From Sphingopyxis yananensis (GTDB taxonomy: Bacteria > Pseudomonadota > Alphaproteobacteria > Sphingomonadales > Sphingomonadaceae), in assembly GCF_020687785.1 (NCBI RefSeq), contig NZ_JAJEWI010000008.1, positions 546,195 through 610,194 on the forward strand: a stretch of 64,000 nucleotides of DNA, in the 5' to 3' direction. Within the stretch, counting starts at the first letter, position 1; every line of letters begins with the position of its first letter. The translations under genes and the position numbers were made by a program. Below, one piece after another: positions 1 through 12,399 of the stretch. The notes beneath the pieces were generated by a model. The model saw only the letters and a list, made by a program, of their open reading frames with translations, did not search any database and was not told where the DNA came from.

Positions 1-1745
1 GGCAAATCTTCGACCCATTTATCGGCTTCGCGTTCGCGGTACAGGCCAATGGCTTGGAAAATGGCGCTGCGCATGGCGTCACAGTCGGGGTCTTGTTCGT
101 GGCGGTTGGCCTCCACCTCGCTCTGCAATTCCCGCGCTAAGAAACGCAGACGTCGCACGCGAAAGCCCACGTCAAATATCCGAAAGAAATCGACCGCATC
201 GTCGCTGGCGCCGGACCCACGACGTCCCGAAATACGGTCCAGCCCACGCCGCCGCACTTCGTCCCACAAGGCACGGCGGCGCATTTCGCGGTGACCATGC
301 CCCTCGGCTGGCGACAGGCGTTCCATCAGCATGGCCAAATCTTCAACCACCGCCGATAATTTCAAATGACCATAAGGCGCATAAGCAAAACCAGCCCGTT
401 CCGCCGCCTGATCTTGCGCCTTGGCCCGCCATTTCGCCAAGCGCCCCTCGGACGGGGTATCCAGAAAGAAGGTCGATCCGAATAAATTGGCGACCTGCTC
501 CTCCACTTCGACGCGCATATTGTCGATGATATGCTGCATCCGGCGGATACGGCGGCTCATATCCTCCAGCATTTCGACGCTATCACGGATGGGCTGCTCG
601 CGCGGAATTTCGGACAATGCGCCCAAGATGGTGGACAGGAAACTGGGGCCGCTGACGTCCGAATGACGGGCCAGACTGATAGCGCGGCTGTCGGGGTGGG
701 GTTCAATATAAACAAAACGCCGGTCCACCTCTCGCCGCGCAGGGCGTTGGCGCAGCGCATGAATGGCAGGCTTGAAGGGCGCGTTGACCAGCACCGACCC
801 GTCAATCAACACACGGTCCGCCGCATCTTCGCCCACCACTTGGGGCAATTGCACACGCAAGAAATCGTCCCGCTCAGGCCATGACATATCTCGTTCGCTC
901 AGGCTCTGGTCCAATTCACGAACGGTAAAAGGCGGAAAAGCCCCGGGAAAGCTGGCGGTGGCCCGCGCCGCCGCCACCAAGCCAATCACATCATCCAGCC
1001 GCCCGCCCTGTTTGGCGTCGTTGCGGAAATTTAAAATCAACCGATGGTCCCGTTCGGTGACGCTCGGCGGGCTGTTCAGTGTCAGCGGCACAGCATAGCC
1101 CACGAAATCGGTGACAGAGATCATCAGGTCCATCGGTTGACCATCGGGCAGCAAGGGAGGCCCCGACGGCGCTTCGTCCATCGCCTGAAAAGCATCCAGC
1201 AGCATATGGTTAAAGCTGTTGCCGCCAAAGGGCGGTTCAAACCAACGCGCCCGCACGAACCGCGACAATTTCTCTCGCACTTCGCTTTGCGCCGAAACGC
1301 CGACGGTCTGGTCAATCACATTGCCTTGGCGCTGCATCGCCCAGCGCGCCAAAGGGGCGGCCCAAAATTTCGTCGCGGCGGATAAGGGCCGCGCATCAGG
1401 GTCCAGCAATCGGTCAACATCGGCGCTGTCCAGCCACAAATCCGTCAGCGGTTCCAAAGATTGTCCGGTGGTCAAGGCGCGGGCTAGAAAGACACCATTG
1501 ATGCCGCCTGCACTGGCCCCAGCAATAATGTCGGTAATCACCCGCAGGCGGACGCCGCTTTTGCGGAAAATTTCGTCCAGCAAATCGCCATAAACAGCGG
1601 CGGCGCCGCCCAGCCCATGACGGTCCAAGCTGGCCCGCGATGCCGACGCCATTCGCCACACTTCCTTGGTCACACCATGCATATAAACGGCCAGACTGAT
1701 GCCGCCGTAACAAATCAGGGCAAATCTTAATTCTTTCTCCCGCAT
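1..1745 (-). CDS. Patatin-like protein (DUF3376 type), 3' end outside window
   Basis: Predicted patatin-family lipid acyl hydrolase. Translating the minus strand from ATG at 1745 gives an uninterrupted frame of 581 codons to the left edge, so the C-terminus is missing. An N-terminal CYGGISLAVYMHG segment resembles the glycine-rich oxyanion region. The nucleophile elbow GASAGG places Ser at about residue 78, and IDGSVLVNAP at about 313-322 supplies the dyad Asp near residue 315. The part after about residue 420 is charged and poorly conserved in appearance, as in the long DUF3376 patatin-like proteins, usually well over 600 residues. It is divergent from priA with a 54 bp gap, so the two share a promoter region. 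Substrate is unknown. The family is confident; the exact subgroup is inferred. Confidence 0.85.
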   Translation of the reverse strand, partial: MREKELRFALICYGGISLAVYMHGVTKEVWRMASASRASLDRHGLGGAAAVYGDLLDEIFRKSGVRLRVITDIIAGASAGGINGVFLARALTTGQSLEPLTDLWLDSADVDRLLDPDARPLSAATKFWAAPLARWAMQRQGNVIDQTVGVSAQSEVREKLSRFVRARWFEPPFGGNSFNHMLLDAFQAMDEAPSGPPLLPDGQPMDLMISVTDFVGYAVPLTLNSPPSVTERDHRLILNFRNDAKQGGRLDDVIGLVAAARATASFPGAFPPFTVRELDQSLSERDMSWPERDDFLRVQLPQVVGEDAADRVLIDGSVLVNAPFKPAIHALRQRPARREVDRRFVYIEPHPDSRAISLARHSDVSGPSFLSTILGALSEIPREQPIRDSVEMLEDMSRRIRRMQHIIDNMRVEVEEQVANLFGSTFFLDTPSEGRLAKWRAKAQDQAAERAGFAYAPYGHLKLSAVVEDLAMLMERLSPAEGHGHREMRRRALWDEVRRRGLDRISGRRGSGASDDAVDFFRIFDVGFRVRRLRFLARELQSEVEANRHEQDPDCDAMRSAIFQAIGLYREREADKWVEDL

Positions 1746-1799
1746 TTCGCTACGATAGCGCGCTTCCTTATTTCGTCCACCATCCTATATCGAAATTCC

Positions 1800-3968
1800 A
1801 TGACCCGCGCCCGCGTTCTTCTCCTTACCGCTGCCCTTGGCCCGCTGGATTATCGCGTGCCCCAAGGCAGCGAAGCGCCAATTGGCAGCATCGTTGTTGC
1901 CCCCTTAGGTCCGCGCCGTTTGGGCGGGGTGGTGTGGGACGATGACAGTTTTGGCGCGCCGCCGCCCGTGGGCGATAACCGCCTGCGAAACCTCTATGAA
2001 ATTTTGGACGTAGCGCCCATTGCCGCGCCGTTGCGCCGCTTGGTGGAATGGACCAGCCATTATTATTTAGCGCACCCCGGTTCGGTGCTGCGCATGGTTT
2101 TGCCGGGCGTCGCCTTTCAAGATGCCAAGAAACCGATCACCGAATATCGCGCATCGGGCCAATTTCCCCAGCGCATGACCGCCCAGCGCACCGCTGCGTT
2201 AGAGGCGATTGATGATCGGCAAGGCAATATCAAAGAATTGGCCGCGCTGGCCGATGTCAGCGAAGCGGTGATTCGCGGCCTTGTTCAACATGGCGCGCTG
2301 GAAGCCGCACAGGTCAGCGCCAATATAGCCTATCCCGTGCCCGACCCTGAATTTGCGCCGCCTATCCTTTCCGACCTACAGATGGCGGCGGCAGAACAAT
2401 TGCGCGGCGCGGTACAAGCGCGCAAATTTGCTACGCTGTTGCTGGACGGTGTGACCGGCAGCGGAAAAACCGAAGTCTATATGGAGGCTGTCGCTGCCGC
2501 CATCGAAGACGGCCGCCAAGCCTTGGTCTTGCTGCCCGAAATCGCGCTGACCGAGCCAATGCTGACCCGTTTTACGGCGCGCTTTGGCTGCGAACCAGTG
2601 GCGTGGCACAGTGGGCTTCGGCAAAGCGAGCGCCGCCGCGCATGGCACGCCATTGCCAGCGGAGAAGCGAAAATCATCATGGGCGCACGCTCCGCCCTAT
2701 ATCTGCCCTATCGCAATTTGGGCACGATCATCGTCGATGAAGCCCATGAAACCAGCTTCAAACAAGAAGATGGTGTCCATTATCACGCCCGCGATGTGGC
2801 GGTGATGCGCGGTCATTTTGAAGGCATTGCGGTGGTATTGGCCAGCGCCACCCCTGCGCTGGAAAGTCTGGCACAGGTGGAGGCTGGACGGTATCAGCAT
2901 ATCCAATTGCCGAGCCGATTTGGCGGGGCCACCATGCCCGCACTAACCGCCATTGATATGCGCAAAGACCCGCCCGATCGCGGGACATGGATTGCCCCCC
3001 CGCTGGTCGATGCCTTGGCAGACCGACTGAAAAAGGGCGAGCAAAGCTTGCTCTTCCTCAATAGGCGGGGTTTTGCGCCGCTCACCTTGTGCCGCACCTG
3101 TGGTCATCGCATCCAATGCCCCAATTGCACGGCGTGGATGGTCGAACATCGCTTGGTGCATCGCCTGTCCTGTCATCATTGCGGCCACACCATGCCGCCG
3201 CCGCGCCTGTGCCCCGAATGCGACAATGAAGACACGCTGGTGGCTTGCGGCCCCGGCGTCGAGCGCGTGGCCGACGAAGTGAAATTGCGATTCCCGCAGG
3301 CCCGCACCGCCATTGTTACGTCGGACACCCTATGGTCGCCCGCCAAAGCGGCGGAATTTGTCGAAGAGGTAGAGGCCGGCATGGTCGACATCATTGTCGG
3401 CACCCAGCTTGTCACCAAAGGCTATCATTTCCCCAATCTGACGCTGGTTGGCGTCGTCGATGCCGATCTGGGGCTGGACGGCGGCGATTTGCGCGCCGCA
3501 GAGCGGACCTTTCAACAAATTGCACAGGTTGCGGGGCGCGCTGGTCGCGGGGTGAAAGCGGGCACGGTGATGGTGCAAACCCGTATGCCCGAGGCCCCCG
3601 TCATGGCTGCCTTGGTGGCCGGTGACCGCGATGGATTTTACGCCGCCGAAGCCGATGCCCGCAAATTTGCAGGCGCGCCGCCCTATGGCCGTTTTGCCGC
3701 GCTGATTATTTCGTCCGAAGATCAGGATTTGGGCCGCATCACCGCCAAAAAATTAAGCGACAAAGCGCCATCTGCCGAAGGACTGGCCGTCTATGGCCCC
3801 GCTCCTGCCCCGCTGGCCATGCTGCGCGGACGGCATCGTTTCCGCTTGCTGTTGCACGCCCCGCGCAGTTTCGACCTGCAAGGGGCCATTCGGGATTGGC
3901 TTAGCCGTGTCGACATCCCCAACAAAGTGCGGCTGGCCGTGGATATTGACCCTTATAGTTTCGTTTAG
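1800..3968 (+). CDS. priA: Primosomal protein N' (replication restart helicase PriA)
   Basis: 3'-to-5' superfamily 2 DNA helicase that recognises stalled forks and reloads the replisome. The 722-residue length is normal for the family. Visible parts are an N-terminal DNA-binding domain (about 1-180), Walker A GVTGSGKTE (217-225), the DEAH box (313-316), the zinc-binding cysteines in four CxxC-like pairs (431/434, 440/443, 458/461, 471/474), and a C-terminal helicase lobe with QVAGRAGRG. The ATG at 1800 gives the expected N-terminus. It faces the ogt-type gene with 46 bp between the stop codons, and that gap holds paired hairpins. Nothing appears to be missing or broken. Confidence 0.97.
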   Translation: MTRARVLLLTAALGPLDYRVPQGSEAPIGSIVVAPLGPRRLGGVVWDDDSFGAPPPVGDNRLRNLYEILDVAPIAAPLRRLVEWTSHYYLAHPGSVLRMVLPGVAFQDAKKPITEYRASGQFPQRMTAQRTAALEAIDDRQGNIKELAALADVSEAVIRGLVQHGALEAAQVSANIAYPVPDPEFAPPILSDLQMAAAEQLRGAVQARKFATLLLDGVTGSGKTEVYMEAVAAAIEDGRQALVLLPEIALTEPMLTRFTARFGCEPVAWHSGLRQSERRRAWHAIASGEAKIIMGARSALYLPYRNLGTIIVDEAHETSFKQEDGVHYHARDVAVMRGHFEGIAVVLASATPALESLAQVEAGRYQHIQLPSRFGGATMPALTAIDMRKDPPDRGTWIAPPLVDALADRLKKGEQSLLFLNRRGFAPLTLCRTCGHRIQCPNCTAWMVEHRLVHRLSCHHCGHTMPPPRLCPECDNEDTLVACGPGVERVADEVKLRFPQARTAIVTSDTLWSPAKAAEFVEEVEAGMVDIIVGTQLVTKGYHFPNLTLVGVVDADLGLDGGDLRAAERTFQQIAQVAGRAGRGVKAGTVMVQTRMPEAPVMAALVAGDRDGFYAAEADARKFAGAPPYGRFAALIISSEDQDLGRITAKKLSDKAPSAEGLAVYGPAPAPLAMLRGRHRFRLLLHAPRSFDLQGAIRDWLSRVDIPNKVRLAVDIDPYSFV

Positions 3969-3976
3969 TGGATATT

Positions 3977-4038
3977 GGCTTCAGCCGAACAAGTCGGCTG
4001 AGCCTTAATCTGCTTCAACCGAACAAGTCGGCTTGAAG
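3977..4038. terminator. Two tandem hairpins with the same loop between convergent priA and ogt
   Basis: Hairpin 1 is 3977-4004: arms GGCT-t-CAGCCGA and TCGGCTG-AGCC around loop ACAAG, 11 pairs with one bulged T. Hairpin 2 is 4013-4038: arms CTTCAACCGA and TCGG-c-TTGAAG around the same ACAAG loop, and it includes the last codons and stop of ogt. Hairpin 1 looks like a diverged copy of the ogt 3' end, since on the minus strand it also reads ADLFG-stop. There is no long T tract, so intrinsic termination is plausible but weak; the structures could instead protect 3' ends of the converging transcripts. Confidence 0.5.
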
Positions 4039-4614
4039 GGCCCCTTCGCGTTTCAACAGTGCCTGTTTGACATCCAATCCCCATGCATAGCCGCCCAAGC
4101 TGCCATCGCTGCGGATCACGCGGTGGCAAGGCACGATAATCGCCACCGGATTCGCCCCATTGGCGCTGCCCACCGCGCGGTCACCGCCGCTGATGTCCAA
4201 AGCGCGACTGATGTCGGCATAGCTGCGGGTCTGTCCACGCGGGATGGTCAACAAATAATCCCATACGCGGCGCTGAAAATCCGTGCCCCGCAGGTCCAGC
4301 TTGAATGACAAGGGCTGATCATGTTCCAGAATAAAATCGCCCGCGACAATCGCCGCGATCAAGGGCGCGATATCGGCAGCCCATGCACCGCCCGCTACCA
4401 GTTGCGCACTGGGAAAGCGGGCCGCCAATTGCTCCTCCCCCTCATCCCATGACAAACGGCACAGACCCTTGGCGCTGACCGCGATCAGCATCGACCCGAA
4501 AATAGTGGGGATCACCAACCAATGAATCGGTTCTGGCGATGGGGCGGAAGATATGGGGGCAGATGGGGTAAGCGACATGCGGCCAACATAGACGCCTCGC
4601 TGCGCGGCGTCCAT
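4015..4614 (-). CDS. ogt: Methylated-DNA--protein-cysteine S-methyltransferase
   Basis: Suicide enzyme that removes alkyl groups from O6 of guanine. The active-site motif VPCHRVIRSDG is intact with the acceptor Cys at residue 163, and the preceding RGQTRSYADIS and ANGANPVAII segments are the usual winged-helix DNA-binding region. The protein has 199 residues: an N-terminal RNase H-like domain (about 30-105) and the catalytic domain (108-199). A second ATG at 4578 would remove a poorly conserved 12-residue leader and is an equally plausible start; neither has a clear Shine-Dalgarno sequence. The gene is divergent from the protease gene that begins at 4713. The name ogt is by family; ada-type regulatory domains are absent. 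Confidence 0.9.
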   Translation of the reverse strand: MDAAQRGVYVGRMSLTPSAPISSAPSPEPIHWLVIPTIFGSMLIAVSAKGLCRLSWDEGEEQLAARFPSAQLVAGGAWAADIAPLIAAIVAGDFILEHDQPLSFKLDLRGTDFQRRVWDYLLTIPRGQTRSYADISRALDISGGDRAVGSANGANPVAIIVPCHRVIRSDGSLGGYAWGLDVKQALLKREGALQADLFG

Positions 4615-4712
4615 GCGCAGGCGTAAGCGAAGGCGTAAGCTTTAGTAAAAAGCACGGCTTGTCACAGCGATGAACGCTTGCGTTCCCAAAGCAGCGCGAT
4701 AGTTTGCGCCGC

Positions 4713-6269
4713 ATGTCACGCATCATCCTGTCTCGCATCACTGCCTTGATCGTCGCTGTCATCAGCCTGTTTTCACCCACCTATGCCGCCGACGATATCA
4801 GCGCCGCGTCGCGCAGCGTGGTGCGCGTGGTCACCGTCGCGACGATGGAGGGTGAGATCGTCGGCTTTGGTCATGGCAGCGGCATCGCCATTGCGCCCAA
4901 CCGCATTTTGACCAACGCCCATGTGGTCGAATCGGTGGCGCAATATCCCGGCAATGTGGCCTTGGGTGTTGTCCCGTCCGAAGGGGATAAAAGCTATCCC
5001 GCGCGGCTGATCTCTTTGGATAAGAAACGCGATCTGGCGCTGCTGGAACTGCAATCTGGCAAATTGCCAGCGGCGGTTATCTATACTGGTCCGCTGGCCG
5101 CCGGCGCGGATATTGTTGCCTTGGGCTATCCCGGCAATGTCGATCTGGCGACAGCACGCAGCGCCACAGATTATATCATTCCGCGCAGCCCCGTGCGCAG
5201 CGAAGGCAGCGTTTCGAACATGCAGGCCATTGATGGCATTGCCGCCTTGGTTCACACCGCCAAAATCTCGCGCGGAAACAGCGGCGGCCCCCTGGTAGAT
5301 GAATGCGGGCGTATTGTGGGCATTAACACCTTCATCACCCGCGCCGATGATGGCGATTCGCCCTTTGGCTTTGCTATTTCGGTACGGGAATTGACGCGCT
5401 TTTTGGGCGAATCCCGCCAAGAATTTACATCGGTGGGGGCGTCCTGCTTGTCGATGGCCGACGCCGATGCCCGCGAACGCCAATTGATGGACGCGGAATC
5501 ACGCGCACAGGCGGACGCCGAAAACGCCCGCTTGGCCAAGGAAGAAAGCGTTCGGAACCGCCAATTGGCCGAATTGGAGCAAGAGGCCCGCACCACACGC
5601 GAGAATCGCATGGCGATGGCTGGCGTGCTGTTCGTGCTAGGGGCCTTGGGTGCTGGCGCAGCCTTGATTTTCTATGGCCAGAAAAACCAACGCAATATGC
5701 GGATAGCAGGCGGCATTGGCGCGGCTTTGATGCTGATCGCCTTGGTCGTTTTCTTGACCCGCCCTGACGCCACGGCCGATGAATCCGATTTGCCCGCCGC
5801 GCCAGTTCAAACCAGCGAAGCCCCCAAATTGCCGAGCGGTAATTTGCTGTGCACCATTCAACCCGACCGCAGCCGCATTACCGTATCCGCCACCAATGAC
5901 GTTCCCGTCCGCATCAGCGGCACAGGCTGCGTAAATGGCCGCACCCAATATACCGAGGGCAGCGATGGCCGTTGGCAGCGCATTTTGGTGCCCAACGAAG
6001 AAGCGACCGTCACCGTTGCCAGCTTTGATAGCAGCGGCAAAAATTACCGTGTCGACCGCTATTTGCTCAGCGCCGAGGAAATGGCGCAGGCCCGCACCGT
6101 GCGCAGTGGCTTGTCCGTCAACGGCTGCACCGCCAATGCAGACAATCTGGCGTCCTTGACCCTGCAGCAAGAAGCCATCCGTTCCGTCCTGCCACCCTCG
6201 CCCAATGAACGTCTGGTCTATCGCTGTCAGGCAGCATCGGACGCAGCATTGAAAGCCGCCGCGCAATAA
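4713..6269 (+). CDS. Membrane-anchored trypsin-like serine protease
   Basis: Exported S1-family (HtrA-like fold) protease of about 518 residues. An N-terminal hydrophobic signal is followed by a protease domain at about 27-240 with the catalytic His in LTNAHVV (about 70), Asp in KKRDLALLEL (about 107) and Ser in ISRGNSGGPL (about 190). There is no PDZ domain. Instead there is a charged, probably coiled-coil stretch (about 251-299), two close membrane segments (about 301-321 and 331-349), and a C-terminal domain of some 150 residues with two or three Cys. The N-terminal and C-terminal domains should lie on the same side, in the periplasm. A TTG at 4704 would add three residues; ATG at 4713 is preferred, though without a clear ribosome site. 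The substrate is unknown. Confidence 0.85.
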   Translation: MSRIILSRITALIVAVISLFSPTYAADDISAASRSVVRVVTVATMEGEIVGFGHGSGIAIAPNRILTNAHVVESVAQYPGNVALGVVPSEGDKSYPARLISLDKKRDLALLELQSGKLPAAVIYTGPLAAGADIVALGYPGNVDLATARSATDYIIPRSPVRSEGSVSNMQAIDGIAALVHTAKISRGNSGGPLVDECGRIVGINTFITRADDGDSPFGFAISVRELTRFLGESRQEFTSVGASCLSMADADARERQLMDAESRAQADAENARLAKEESVRNRQLAELEQEARTTRENRMAMAGVLFVLGALGAGAALIFYGQKNQRNMRIAGGIGAALMLIALVVFLTRPDATADESDLPAAPVQTSEAPKLPSGNLLCTIQPDRSRITVSATNDVPVRISGTGCVNGRTQYTEGSDGRWQRILVPNEEATVTVASFDSSGKNYRVDRYLLSAEEMAQARTVRSGLSVNGCTANADNLASLTLQQEAIRSVLPPSPNERLVYRCQAASDAALKAAAQ

Positions 6270-6318
6270 GGCGGCGGCCTCAGCCTCTTCATCATCCAGC
6301 CGTGGGGGACCAGCGCTC

Positions 6319-7050
6319 TTATCCCCCACAGGCCTGAAACAGCATCAATGTGCGCTGTAACGCCAGATCGGCGCTGTTGGCGTGATAATCTTTGCGCCGA
6401 TCACTGTTAAAGCCGTGCCCCGCCTCATAGACAAAAATTTGCGCGGTGGGGTGATCGCGCTGCGCCAAGGCCTCGACGCCCGTGTCGCCGTCCATCGCGA
6501 TGCCGCCATCAAAGCGGCCAAAATGGGCAATGGTGGCGCATAAGGGCGCGTCCGCCGCAAAATCTTTGGGAATCAAACTGCCATAATAGCAGGATGCCGC
6601 CGCCAAATTGGGGCTGGTCTGGGCCAGCCGCCAAGCCACCGACCCGCCATAGCAATAACCGACCACAAAAACGGGTCCGGCGTCGGCCAGTCGGTCCACA
6701 CAGCTTTGGGCGTCGCGCACGCTTTGTTCAAAGGGATGCAGGTCGCGGGCCAAATGCATCGCTCGTTCAAAATTTGGCCCGCTATAATCGCTTTCGAATC
6801 CGGGATGCTCGCGGTCGAACAGCGCGGGGGCCAGCACCTCATAGCCCGCTTCGGCAAATTCATCGGCCAATTCGCGGATATGTTCCGTAACCCCGAATAT
6901 TTCCTGCAACAGAATCAGTCCGCCTCGGCGCCCCGTGGCGCTCGCGCCCCCTCCATTTTTCTCGCCATCTGGCGCATCCCATGGCTGAACATGATAAACC
7001 GCAATTTCGGCTCCATCGCCCATGCGGATTTTTTCTATCTGCCCCTTCAT
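6319..7050 (-). CDS. Dienelactone hydrolase family protein
   Basis: Alpha/beta hydrolase of the DLH family (carboxymethylenebutenolidase-like). The family's Cys nucleophile is present in GYCYGG (Cys133), with Asp181 in FGRFDGG and His212 in EAGHGF. Glu50 in LLQEIFG corresponds to the glutamate that orients the Cys. Length 243 is typical. An insertion of glycine-rich residues (about 29-43) before the first core strand is unusual. No aromatic-degradation genes lie nearby, so a role in ring-cleavage catabolism is not supported and this may be a generalist hydrolase. It converges with the protease gene; the 49 bp between their stops contains short GC-rich inverted repeats, one of them (6302-6329) overlapping this gene's stop codon. 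Confidence 0.88.
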   Translation of the reverse strand: MKGQIEKIRMGDGAEIAVYHVQPWDAPDGEKNGGGASATGRRGGLILLQEIFGVTEHIRELADEFAEAGYEVLAPALFDREHPGFESDYSGPNFERAMHLARDLHPFEQSVRDAQSCVDRLADAGPVFVVGYCYGGSVAWRLAQTSPNLAAASCYYGSLIPKDFAADAPLCATIAHFGRFDGGIAMDGDTGVEALAQRDHPTAQIFVYEAGHGFNSDRRKDYHANSADLALQRTLMLFQACGG

Positions 7051-7326
7051 TTCCTGCTCCCATCCTCACTTCCCCGCGCAACCGCTTATGATTGCTACAG
7101 CGACTGATCTTTATGACGATGGATGCTAGCGATTATGACGCTGCCCAACAGTCCAAATTCCGTCCCAACTGGTCGTGCTTTCCACCCCAAGTTGCTGTGC
7201 CGCCTTGCATTGCTTTTGAATCATTGCTAGGCGCGCCGCGACTTCGCTGCGGGGGGATATTCTCGACGTGTCCGACTAACCCGAGCGACCAATCCCCACC
7301 CGGGATCGTAGAAAAGGACTTCGCGC

Positions 7327-7893
7327 GTGGAGAATTCCGGCGGCATTCAAGGCAGTATCACAGCAGGACTCGCGGGTCGTTATGCCAGCGCCCTGTTCGA
7401 TCTGGCCAAAGAATCCAATGAAATCGATAATGTCCAGAACAGCTTGTCTGTTTTGGCACAGGCTTTGACCGACTCTGCTGATCTACAGGCGCTGGTTTCC
7501 AGCCCTGTGGTTGGCCGCGACCAAGCTGGCGCTGCCATTGCAGCGGTGGCGAACTCGCTCGGTCTTGATTCGCTGACGAGCAAATTTTTGGGCGTGCTGG
7601 CGGCGAATCGTCGTTTGGCCGATGTCGGCGGCATGATGGACGCCTATCGCGCCATTGTGGCGGCCCATAAGGGCGAAGTGACCGCCAAGGTCACCAGCGC
7701 TCACCCGCTCAGCGATGCCCAGCTCGCCGAGCTGGCAGCCAATTTGAAAACCCGCGTTGGCCGTGATGTTCAAATCGCGACCCACGTTGACCCCGCCATT
7801 CTCGGCGGCCTCGTCGTACAGTTGGGCAGCCAACTGATCGATGGCAGCATCCGTACCCGTCTCAACAGCTTCGCGCAGGCGATGAAAGGCTAA
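7327..7893 (+). CDS. atpH: ATP synthase F1 subunit delta
   Basis: Stator subunit that links the F1 head to the b subunits of F0. 188 residues, with the typical N-terminal helical domain (GRYASALFDLAKE) and the C-terminal region ending in GSQLIDGSIRTRLNSF. The start is GTG at 7327, with an AAAAGGA ribosome site about 8 bases upstream. It is the first gene of atpHAGDC. The 276 bp upstream of it, back to the divergent hydrolase gene, must hold the operon promoter, but I could not assign a convincing -35/-10 pair. The F0 genes are not in the window, as expected for alphaproteobacteria, where F1 and F0 operons are separate. Confidence 0.96.
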   Translation: MENSGGIQGSITAGLAGRYASALFDLAKESNEIDNVQNSLSVLAQALTDSADLQALVSSPVVGRDQAGAAIAAVANSLGLDSLTSKFLGVLAANRRLADVGGMMDAYRAIVAAHKGEVTAKVTSAHPLSDAQLAELAANLKTRVGRDVQIATHVDPAILGGLVVQLGSQLIDGSIRTRLNSFAQAMKG

Positions 7894-9426
<1,533 letters not shown>

Positions 9427-9437
9427 TTCTGTCGCTC

Positions 9438-9463
9438 TCAGCCCGATGGCAACATCGGGCTGA
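9438..9463 (+). other. Intergenic hairpin with GCAA tetraloop between atpA and atpG
   Basis: A perfect 11-base-pair stem (TCAGCCCGATG / CATCGGGCTGA) closed by a GCAA loop, which is a GNRA tetraloop. No T run follows, so it does not look like an intrinsic terminator. Its position, 12 bases after the atpA stop and about 19 before the atpG start, fits a role in mRNA processing or protection or in setting subunit ratios. The structure is seen; the function is inferred. Confidence 0.6.
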
Positions 9464-9481
9464 CGAATAAGAGGGGCCGGA

Positions 9482-11838
<2,357 letters not shown>

Positions 11839-11847
11839 TTTTCCTTT

Positions 11848-11877
11848 TTCCCCTTCTGCCTTATCGGCAGAGGGGGA
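11848..11877 (+). other. Intergenic hairpin between atpD and atpC
   Basis: Arms CCCC-t-TCTGCC and GGCAGAGGGG around a TTATC loop, about 10 pairs plus flanking T-A/T-G pairs, with one bulged T. It starts ten bases after the atpD stop, inside a pyrimidine-rich stretch, and ends 15 bases before the atpC start. The T run precedes rather than follows the stem, so plus-strand intrinsic termination is unlikely. It is the second structured gap in this operon. Confidence 0.5.
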
Positions 11878-11892
11878 ATTGAAAGAACTGAT

Positions 11893-12150
11893 ATGGCTCT
11901 GAAATTCGAACTCGTCACCCCAGCCCGCCTCGAGCGGGCGAGCGATGTCTATATGGTCACCGTTCCCGGCAGCGAAGGCGACTTTTCGGTGCTCGAAGGC
12001 CATGCGCCTTTCATGGCGACGCTGCGCAACGGCGCGATCACCGTCTATGCAACCCAAGGTTCAGAAGGCGAAGCGATCAACGTTGAAGGCGGCTTTGCCG
12101 AAGTCAACGAAGCGGGCCTGACCATTTTGGCGGAACGCATCGCCGACTGA
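11893..12150 (+). CDS. atpC: ATP synthase F1 subunit epsilon, short form
   Basis: Epsilon subunit that seats the gamma shaft on the c-ring. It has only 85 residues against about 130-140 in most bacteria. The N-terminal beta-sandwich is complete ([13 protein letters not shown] ... [16 protein letters not shown] ... [11 protein letters not shown]), and the protein stops where the two inhibitory C-terminal helices would begin. The stop is followed by a strong terminator, so this is the natural gene end rather than a frameshift. Short epsilons occur in alphaproteobacteria, in which ATPase inhibition is attributed to the separate zeta protein; zeta is not in this window. Confidence 0.95.
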   Translation: MALKFELVTPARLERASDVYMVTVPGSEGDFSVLEGHAPFMATLRNGAITVYATQGSEGEAINVEGGFAEVNEAGLTILAERIAD

Positions 12151-12173
12151 TTGGCACCGAATATTAACGGTAT

Positions 12174-12211
12174 AAAAAGGCCCGCTTTCGCATTGGAAGC
12201 GGGCCTTTTTC
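12174..12211 (+). terminator. Rho-independent terminator of the atp operon
   Basis: Stem AAGGCCCGCTT(t)C / GAAGCGGGCCTT with a short loop, followed by TTTTT, 24 bases after the atpC stop. The A run before the stem also allows function on the other strand. The same AGGCCCGCTT/AAGCGGGCCT arms recur at 52080-52106. Confidence 0.92.
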
Positions 12212-12399
12212 GTTCAAATCAGGACAATCGGCCGGGGCCCTTTTGATTGGCCAAATGAATAAATATGGTTAAGATGATTCAATATTGGGGGGCATTAGGG
12301 GAATCTCAAAACTTTACCCCTAATCATTCCCCGTTGGGACGGGGATGCGAATCACCCACACCCCAACCCGCGATATGATTTAGGAAACGGGAAGTAGCG

